This document shows positions 1 through 4,649 of a stretch of 8,959 bases of DNA, piece by piece; the stretch's first letter is position 1; every line of letters starts with the position of its first letter. Under the pieces are notes generated by a model. The model made no database searches. It had not been told where the DNA came from and saw only the letters and a program-made list of their open reading frames with translations. Source of the stretch: Acidobacteriota bacterium (GTDB lineage Bacteria; Acidobacteriota; Terriglobia; UBA7540); NCBI GenBank assembly GCA_021828225.1, contig JAKASH010000084.1:1-8959 (forward strand), given 5' to 3'. The translations under genes and the position numbers were made by a program.

Positions 1-1404
1 ATCCTTCAAATGCTCATCGAAAACGATATCGAACGGCACCTTCGCCTGGATCAGCGCCTGCGTAAACAGCATGAAGCTCACTGCCGGCCGATCGTTGTTG
101 AATCCCATCGACGCGTAAGAATAAAGTACAGCCACGTCCGCAATGTTCTGGACGTCCTTGTAGTGCTCAAAGTTCTGATGAAAGAACTTGATGTACCGCT
201 TTCGCTCTTCGGGAATCTCCGTGGCTTCGAGGACGCCTCCGACCAACCCCAAGCTTTGGCGGTTGAAGACCATCGATTCCGCCATCGCCGCCGTACTAGT
301 ACCTTCTCCACCGTAATGCCCGCTTCCTGCTGTGTATGTGATGATCTGCGTGCCGAGGATGCTTCCCGTTTTATAAGTGCGGATTTTGGAGACGAGGATT
401 CCCTCGGGGGTCACTTCAGGATAGTCACCTTCCTCGGTCCAACTAATATCAAGGTGTGGATAAAGTCCGGGATAGGAAGTTCCCTGTTCCCAGATCGTGT
501 TGATGCCGGACATGCCGGAGCTGGGGTTGGCATCGATGACCGCGCCCGGGTTCAGCCCGCGGATGAACTGTTGCATCTCCTGGTAGTACCGGTTCAGCTG
601 ATGGCAGCGGAAATCAGTCCAAAGCTGGAACAGAGGGTCATCAATGAAAGTCAGCGGCCAGTCGATCTTTGGCGGCAATACATATTTTACGTCCGAAAAG
701 CCCAGCCGCATCTTCAGCTCCGCTGGCGAATAGGTGCTTTGTAGGTATTCGCGAAAATCCTTGATGGCCAGAGGGTGCTGGAAGATTTCTGGGCGCCCCT
801 GCAAACTCGTATTGTCAAAATGAATCAAGTCGGCTTTCAGGTCCTCCACTCCCACACGGACCACCTGCTTGATGTAATCCACGTAGCCGGGGTGCATGAA
901 GTAAACGCGCTTGCGAAACGTTTGGCCACCGTAAATCACCGGCTTGCCAAAGTAGTCGGGCAGGAACCATTCCTGAGCCTCCGGTTTCTCCAGAAGGAAT
1001 GTCTCGTAACCGATTGTGCTGCCTACGTAAAGACCCACGCGGATGCCCTGCTGATGCAGGAAGCCCGCCATTTTTCGTGCAACGTCAATGTGCTCCTTCT
1101 CTGCTTCCAGCCCAAAGCCTTTGAAAAAATGGATGATGGCCATCGTCACGCCCATATCCTTGAGCTTTATGACTGCCGCTTCTGTATTTTCGCTTCGATA
1201 GTTCGCCTCTTCCCAGGTGGATTGTCCGCCAACACGCCGAAAAAAAAGGGGCATGGTATCCCAACTGCCTACGGCCACCATGGGCGAGTTCTTCAGCCAA
1301 GCCCGAGGCGAACTGCTAACTGCCTCATCCGCTACCATAAGATTTGGAATTTGCGTAACCGAAAGCCCTACCGCTACCCCCCGCATAAAGTCCCTGCGAT
1401 TCAT
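1..1404 (-). CDS. Putative Tat-exported glycoside hydrolase, TIM barrel plus GATase-like domain (3' end beyond left edge)
   Basis: The frame is open without a stop from ATG at 1404 to the window edge: 468 codons, C-terminus missing. The N-terminus MNRRDFMRG is a twin-arginine signal (R3-R4-D-F), followed by a weakly hydrophobic stretch and a possible cleavage site after VA at residue 25, so the protein is probably exported folded. Residues about 45-330 look like a (beta/alpha)8 barrel: strand AIIHFFKGFG (H92), strand GIRVGLYVG (about 120-128), strand DLIHFDNT with D197 as a candidate catalytic or substrate-binding acid, and DISWTEEGDYPE (E324, E325). From about residue 415, DVAVLYS begins a Rossmann-like segment resembling the beta-galactosidase trimerisation (glutamine-amidotransferase-like) domain. 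Together this resembles hypothetical glycosyl hydrolase family GHL6 or GH42-like enzymes; substrate unknown. The start is supported by a purine-rich SD, AGAGGAAAGGGG, just upstream. It is divergent from the histidine kinase. Family assignment is by recalled motifs, not a search. Confidence 0.78.
   Translation of the reverse strand, partial: MNRRDFMRGVAVGLSVTQIPNLMVADEAVSSSPRAWLKNSPMVAVGSWDTMPLFFRRVGGQSTWEEANYRSENTEAAVIKLKDMGVTMAIIHFFKGFGLEAEKEHIDVARKMAGFLHQQGIRVGLYVGSTIGYETFLLEKPEAQEWFLPDYFGKPVIYGGQTFRKRVYFMHPGYVDYIKQVVRVGVEDLKADLIHFDNTSLQGRPEIFQHPLAIKDFREYLQSTYSPAELKMRLGFSDVKYVLPPKIDWPLTFIDDPLFQLWTDFRCHQLNRYYQEMQQFIRGLNPGAVIDANPSSGMSGINTIWEQGTSYPGLYPHLDISWTEEGDYPEVTPEGILVSKIRTYKTGSILGTQIITYTAGSGHYGGEGTSTAAMAESMVFNRQSLGLVGGVLEATEIPEERKRYIKFFHQNFEHYKDVQNIADVAVLYSYASMGFNNDRPAVSFMLFTQALIQAKVPFDIVFDEHLKD
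455..463 (-). promoter_or_regulatory. DnaA-box 9-mer (TTATCCACA on the minus strand) inside the hydrolase gene
   Basis: The plus strand reads TGTGGATAA, the exact reverse complement of the strict DnaA box. It is inside coding sequence for the residues PHLD of the glycoside hydrolase, so coding constraint alone may explain it. It is listed because it pairs with the intergenic copy at 1553-1561. Confidence 0.2.
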
Positions 1405-1410
1405 TCGCTA

Positions 1411-1422
1411 CCCCTTTCCTCT
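1411..1422 (-). promoter_or_regulatory. Ribosome binding site of the glycoside hydrolase gene
   Basis: On the minus strand, AGAGGAAAGGGG lies 6 nt before the ATG at 1404. It supports that start over the in-frame ATG six codons later, which would delete the twin-arginine motif. Confidence 0.6.
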
Positions 1423-1480
1423 ATGAAATCGTTAGTTCAATGGTCCAACTTCTTCACACTCTGTTGCAGGTGAATTCAAG

Positions 1481-1511
1481 ATTGTACAACGAATTGACAT
1501 CCCGTCCTCAA
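1481..1511 (-). promoter_or_regulatory. Candidate sigma70-type promoter for the glycoside hydrolase gene
   Basis: Read on the minus strand, TTGAGG (1511-1506) and TACAAT (1486-1481) are separated by 19 bp, longer than the usual 17. The -10 matches TATAAT at 5 of 6 positions and the -35 matches TTGACA at 4 of 6. Transcription would start near 1474 and give a leader of about 70 nt. The -35 element forms one arm of the inverted repeat at 1506-1521, so a protein bound there would block this promoter. Weak prediction because of the spacing. Confidence 0.3.
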
Positions 1512-1521
1512 TCCGTTGAGG
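1506..1521. repeat. Perfect inverted repeat CCTCAA-N4-TTGAGG, candidate operator
   Basis: Two perfect 6-bp arms flank TCCG. The repeat is not followed by a T-run on either strand, so it does not look like a terminator. It lies in the divergent intergenic region, next to a TTGACA at 1494-1499 on the plus strand and overlapping the candidate minus-strand -35. An operator for a dimeric regulator is a reasonable reading, but a repeat this short can also occur by chance. Confidence 0.35.
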
Positions 1522-1552
1522 TTCAGATAAAGGCGTCATGGGAATAAGGGGG

Positions 1553-1561
1553 TTATCCACA
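1553..1561 (+). promoter_or_regulatory. DnaA-box 9-mer TTATCCACA
   Basis: This is an exact match to the strict DnaA-box consensus, in the intergenic region between the glycoside hydrolase and the kinase. There is no AT-rich unwinding element, no cluster of boxes and no dnaA or dnaN here, so it is not an origin. It could be a DnaA-titration or DnaA-regulated site, or chance. A second exact copy in the opposite orientation lies at 455-463 inside the hydrolase gene. Confidence 0.3.
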
Positions 1562-1736
1562 ATCTGGCAAGACGGAGGTCAGCCAAATGTCAAGAGACAA
1601 ACAGTTCTCGCGCACGATGCCCTTTGACGTTCCATGCGCCCCCGCAGTGGGCTTATCCCTGGGGTCCCAGCGAACGGAGCATCGACTATTGGTTGGAAAG
1701 AGTCAAGTCAGGCAGAGTGGGAACATTTATTCGCTC

Positions 1737-1765
1737 TTGTTTCATCGTCCGTGAATAGCCATAAT
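1737..1765 (+). promoter_or_regulatory. Candidate sigma70-type promoter of the two-component operon
   Basis: TTGTTT (1737-1742) and CATAAT (1760-1765) are separated by exactly 17 bp. The -10 matches the consensus at 5 of 6 positions; the -35 shares only TTG. The start of transcription would fall near 1772, giving a leader of about 25 nt to the ATG at 1797. This argues against the TTG at 1776 as the kinase start, since it would leave almost no leader. Confidence 0.45.
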
Positions 1766-1796
1766 AGACTGGTTTTTGTCACACCTGAGAGGAATG

Positions 1797-3578
1797 ATGG
1801 GATCATTTCCGTCGTTGAGAAGAGAGTGGATTGCAGCCAGCGAGTCACAGCGCATTGAGCGCATTCTTGCGGCCACAAGAGCTTTTCTGGCACTTGCCTC
1901 GCTGTTCATTATCTGGATCGATCCCACTGAACCTCGTCATTATGCCTCGATCGTATATGGGCTCCTGGCCATTTTTGTCTTTGAAGCCGTCGGGGTCCTG
2001 ATCCTTGTTCGGACTCAAAGGACCTCATCGCCCCGGTTTCGCCTGGCCGTTCACGCAATCGACATATTGTGGCCTGCTCTTATTTCGATTTTTACGGCCG
2101 GCCCGAACAGCCCGTTCTATCTCTTTTATACTTTCGTGCTCCTCGCAGCAGCTTACCGTTGGGGGCTGCAAGCAACTCTGGCAACCGCCCTCGCCTCAAC
2201 CGTGCTTTTCATCTCGCAATCCTTTTTCACAGTCGCAAAGGGATATTCATTCCCTTCTCTGTTTAAAGGATCCTATGACCTGAACTCGTTTGTCATGAAG
2301 GGAATCTACCTGCTCATCATGGGTTACCTTTTGGGCTATTTGGGCGAAGAGGAAAAGCAACTTCGTGAAGAAATCACATCGATCGCCAAAGTCATGACAA
2401 AGGCTCGCGCAGAAGTCGGTATGCGCGGCACACTCGAGGCAGTGTTTAAGGAGATGTTGGGGCTCTTTCGCGCCAGGCAAGCCGCCCTTGCGGTCCTTGA
2501 CCATAACTCGGGCAGGGCGTTTGTCTGGAACGTACAGCGACAGGAGGAAAAACAAAAAGTAGCCTTGTCAACCAAGGAACTGCATTCACGGGAGGGCGAG
2601 AAGAGCCTCTTTGAAACGCCCGGACACGTCTGGTATGCGATTCGCAAAAGCAAGAGCACCAACGGTCAGAGTTACGACATCCTGGCTTTGGACGAACTGG
2701 GGAGAAGGCTTTTCGACGAGGCATGGTCCCCACCACCTGAGCTGGTGGGTAACAAGGATTTGCGTTCCTTTTTGGGAGTACAGGCCAGCTACGCAGACGA
2801 ATGGTCGGGTGTGATGCTCCTCTTTGAGCCAAACCTCCGGTCGAGCCCAGAGGCTGCCGTGCGGTTCCTGCGAGCATTGGCCTTACAAGTCAGTCCGGCA
2901 ATATACACGGCATTTTTGACGTCCCGCCTGCGATCAAGGGCAGGAGCAATCGAACGGGCACGGGTGGCGCGAGAGTTACACGACGGGGTTATTCAGTCCC
3001 TGATAGGCCTGGAAATGGATGTCGACGTCCTCCGGCGACAACCCAACACTTCCCCTGCAACCTTCGTGGATCGCTTAGCTCGTATTCAGCGTATCCTCCG
3101 GCAGGAGGTTCTCAATCTGCGGGAGTTGATGCAGCAGATGAAGCCGATCGAGATCCGCCCCACTGAACTGCTGGACTTTCTGGTAACCATGGTTGACAAA
3201 TTCCAGCGCGATACGGGCATTTCAAGCCGGTTCGTCTCGACACTGTCTGAGGTTTCTTTGCCTCCTCGGGTTTGTAACCAGTTGGCGCGCATCACCCAGG
3301 AAGCGCTGGTGAACGCGAGAAAACACAGTGGGGCTCAGAACGTGCTCGTGCAACTGGGACAGCAGGACGGCCGATTGAAGCTGGCAATTGATGATGATGG
3401 GCGTGGCTTTGACTTCTCAGGCCGCCTTGGGCTGTCTGAGCTTGACGCCATTCTGAGGGGTCCGCACGTGATTAAGGAGAGAGTCCGCTCCATTGGCGGT
3501 GAACTTGTCGTAGAATCAATACCCGGCAAAGGTTCCCGTGTGGAAGTCAGCTTGGCGAGAAGTACCTATGGTGGATGA
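1797..3578 (+). CDS. Membrane-bound LiaS/NarX-type sensor histidine kinase
   Basis: This kinase (593 aa) should autophosphorylate on a histidine and pass the phosphate to the response regulator encoded directly downstream. Six hydrophobic segments fill roughly residues 23-41, 51-71, 85-103, 107-123, 128-146 and 168-186, with almost no periplasmic loops, so it probably senses within or at the membrane. A charged linker leads to a weak GAF-like region (about 205-375). HisKA_3 follows with ARELHDGVIQSLIG, where H395 is the phospho-acceptor. The HATPase domain shows an N box around E502 and N506 (ITQEALVNARKHSG), a G1 box DDDGRGF (about 532-538) and a G2-like end RVRSIGGELVVES. The start is uncertain: GAGAGGA at 1787-1793 fits ATG 1797 better than ATG 1794, and an in-frame TTG exists at 1776. 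The stop overlaps the regulator gene by 11 nt, indicating coupled translation. The signal sensed cannot be told from the sequence. Confidence 0.93.
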   Translation: MGSFPSLRREWIAASESQRIERILAATRAFLALASLFIIWIDPTEPRHYASIVYGLLAIFVFEAVGVLILVRTQRTSSPRFRLAVHAIDILWPALISIFTAGPNSPFYLFYTFVLLAAAYRWGLQATLATALASTVLFISQSFFTVAKGYSFPSLFKGSYDLNSFVMKGIYLLIMGYLLGYLGEEEKQLREEITSIAKVMTKARAEVGMRGTLEAVFKEMLGLFRARQAALAVLDHNSGRAFVWNVQRQEEKQKVALSTKELHSREGEKSLFETPGHVWYAIRKSKSTNGQSYDILALDELGRRLFDEAWSPPPELVGNKDLRSFLGVQASYADEWSGVMLLFEPNLRSSPEAAVRFLRALALQVSPAIYTAFLTSRLRSRAGAIERARVARELHDGVIQSLIGLEMDVDVLRRQPNTSPATFVDRLARIQRILRQEVLNLRELMQQMKPIEIRPTELLDFLVTMVDKFQRDTGISSRFVSTLSEVSLPPRVCNQLARITQEALVNARKHSGAQNVLVQLGQQDGRLKLAIDDDGRGFDFSGRLGLSELDAILRGPHVIKERVRSIGGELVVESIPGKGSRVEVSLARSTYGG

Positions 3579-4245
3579 ACCTTTACAATCTATTCGGATT
3601 CTTGTCGCCGATGACCATCCCATTTTCCGCGACGGCCTTCGTAAGCTTCTTGAATCGGAGAGGGACTTTGAGGTTGTCGGTGAGGCCTCTGATGGCGGAG
3701 AAGCCATAGCAATGGCCCAGCGGCTCAAGCCGGATGTCCTGCTGCTGGATCTGGCCATGCCACGCGTTCCGGGTCTTGAGGCTGTTCGAGAATTGCGGAA
3801 TTCCGTTGATGCCATAAGAATCATCCTGCTAACTGCTGCCATTGATCGTGAGCAGATTGTGGACGCTCTACATCATGGCGTAAAGGGTGTAGTCTTGAAG
3901 GAATCCGCTACGAGACTCCTTCTCAAGAGCATCCGATGTGTGATGGCAGGACAGTACTGGGTTGGCCGGGAAAGCGTATCGGATCTGGTGAGGATCATTC
4001 GCGATCTGACAGCGATTCCCGACCAGGGAACACGAAAAAGGGCATATAACCTCACACCCCGTGAACTCGATATCATCTCAGCAATCGTCGACGGTTACAC
4101 AAACAAGGACATCGCTGAGAAGTTCTCCATTGCCGAGCAGACTGTGAAGCACCACCTTGGGAATATTTTTGACAAACTCGGTGTATCGAACCGCCTGGAA
4201 CTGGCCCTGTACGCCGTCAACCATCACCTCATCGACGAACCTTAG
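3568..4245 (+). CDS. NarL/FixJ-family response regulator (REC + LuxR-type HTH)
   Basis: A cytoplasmic DNA-binding response regulator of 225 aa, normal length for the NarL family. The receiver domain (residues about 9-125) has the acidic pair D15-D16 in ILVADDHP, phospho-acceptor D61 in LLLDLAMP, switch T89 and K111 in VVLKES, so all catalytic residues are present. After a linker, residues about 161-222 form a LuxR-type helix-turn-helix with LTPRELDIISAIVDGYTNKD and TVKHHLGNIFDKLGV. ATG 3568 was chosen because it gives the usual short lead into the first receiver strand and overlaps the kinase gene by 11 nt; an upstream in-frame GTG at 3538 would add ten residues encoded inside the kinase gene, and GTG 3571 is also possible. 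No strong SD is visible, consistent with reinitiation after the kinase. It is the cognate partner of the upstream kinase; target genes are unknown. Confidence 0.95.
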   Translation: MVDEPLQSIRILVADDHPIFRDGLRKLLESERDFEVVGEASDGGEAIAMAQRLKPDVLLLDLAMPRVPGLEAVRELRNSVDAIRIILLTAAIDREQIVDALHHGVKGVVLKESATRLLLKSIRCVMAGQYWVGRESVSDLVRIIRDLTAIPDQGTRKRAYNLTPRELDIISAIVDGYTNKDIAEKFSIAEQTVKHHLGNIFDKLGVSNRLELALYAVNHHLIDEP

Positions 4246-4561
4246 TTTCCCGGTACCAACAAACAACATGAACCCGATTGGATCGCCGGCCAGAGGCCCT
4301 TCCTTTCTTTCGACCGAATACGGACCTCTTTGTTCGCGCTGCAATCCGGGCCGCTTCTCTCCCTCTGTGAACGGCCTCCTTTAGTTGTGATCGCTGCTCC
4401 TCCAAACGTTGCATGCACAAATCAGCGCAATTCTGACCCTTCAAGAGAATAAAGCCCGCCTTCGTATTTGACCGGCTATCCAGGTCCGGCGTATGGTTGC
4501 GAACAGCAGCGAAAGGTCCCTTCATGTGAGAAAGCCGGCAACAGAGCAGTTCACAGGAAAA

Positions 4562-4577
4562 TGTGACCATGGTCACA
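4562..4577. promoter_or_regulatory. Perfect 16-bp palindrome TGTGA-CCATGG-TCACA, CRP/FNR-family binding site
   Basis: Both 8-bp halves are exact reverse complements, and the site matches TGTGA-N6-TCACA, the E. coli CRP consensus, at every specified position. The A-rich left flank (AAAA) also fits the extended consensus. It lies 73 bp upstream of the activase start codon. A CRP/FNR-superfamily activator is the natural ligand, but which member binds in this organism is unknown, since no such gene is in the window. It could also serve as a repressor operator. Confidence 0.65.
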
Positions 4578-4598
4578 GTACCGGCGGGCCATGAGATG

Positions 4599-4604
4599 TA
4601 CAAG
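4599..4604 (+). promoter_or_regulatory. Candidate -10 of a class II activator-dependent promoter
   Basis: TACAAG matches TATAAT at 4 of 6 positions. If it is the -10 hexamer (-12 to -7), transcription starts at about 4611 and the centre of the upstream palindrome (between 4569 and 4570) falls at -41.5, the standard class II CRP spacing. No good -35 is present, as expected when the activator replaces it. The hexamer is modest, so the spacing is the main support. Confidence 0.4.
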
Positions 4605-4637
4605 TGAGTAACAGACAGAATTTGTACGCCTTAAGAC

Positions 4638-4643
4638 AGGAGA
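4638..4643 (+). promoter_or_regulatory. Strong ribosome binding site AGGAGA fixing a TTG start
   Basis: AGGAGA lies 6 nt before the TTG at 4650. This near-consensus SD, with the conserved first strand (VGLDIG) starting five residues into the protein, makes the rare TTG codon the convincing start of the activase gene. Confidence 0.75.
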
Positions 4644-4649
4644 CTCTGG

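Larger units (their letters stand above)
1405..1796. other. Divergent intergenic region (392 bp)
   Basis: This region separates the minus-strand hydrolase from the plus-strand kinase. It holds the hydrolase SD and candidate promoter, two 8-bp palindromes (TGAATTCA at 1471-1478, TTGTACAA at 1482-1489), the inverted repeat at 1506-1521, the DnaA-box 9-mer, a small CTGGG-GT-CCCAG repeat at 1659-1670, and the kinase promoter at 1737-1765. The open frames across it are short, overlap the kinase start and encode nothing recognisable. No RNA gene was recognised. Confidence 0.6.
4246..4649. other. Intergenic region with clustered CRP-like half-sites (404 bp)
   Basis: This gap separates the response regulator from the activase operon. 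Just after the regulator stop, GGCC-AGA-GGCC (4288-4298) followed by a pyrimidine-rich tract might be a poor terminator. TGTGA occurs at 4366-4370, 4386-4390, 4525-4529 and 4562-4566, and TCACA at 4551-4555 and 4573-4577. The last TGTGA and last TCACA make the palindrome annotated separately. GTACAA (4598-4603) and TTGTAC (4622-4627) form a loose inverted repeat around the proposed start site. A 124-codon minus-strand frame crosses most of the gap but matches nothing I recognise. Confidence 0.6.

Noticed and set aside
10..1473. Plus-strand open frames of 244 and 232 codons across the hydrolase region
   Set aside because: They are antisense to a minus-strand frame that is open for 468 codons with a twin-arginine signal, SD and recognisable enzyme strands; the plus-strand translations resemble no protein family.
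1634..1858. Plus-strand 74-codon frame overlapping the kinase start
   Set aside because: It has no SD, no recognisable sequence, and overlaps the better supported kinase promoter and N-terminus.
4288..4310. Possible rho-independent terminator after the response regulator (GGCC-AGA-GGCC, then pyrimidine tract)
   Set aside because: The stem is only 4 bp and the following tract is interrupted by C residues, so it is too weak to call.
4229..4603. Minus-strand 124-codon frame filling most of the gap before the activase gene
   Set aside because: It has a charged, coiled-coil-like middle (LEEQRSQLKEAVHRGREAAR) but no recognisable family. It overlaps the end of the response regulator, and its start region would lie over the activase promoter and palindrome. 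A decayed small gene cannot be excluded.
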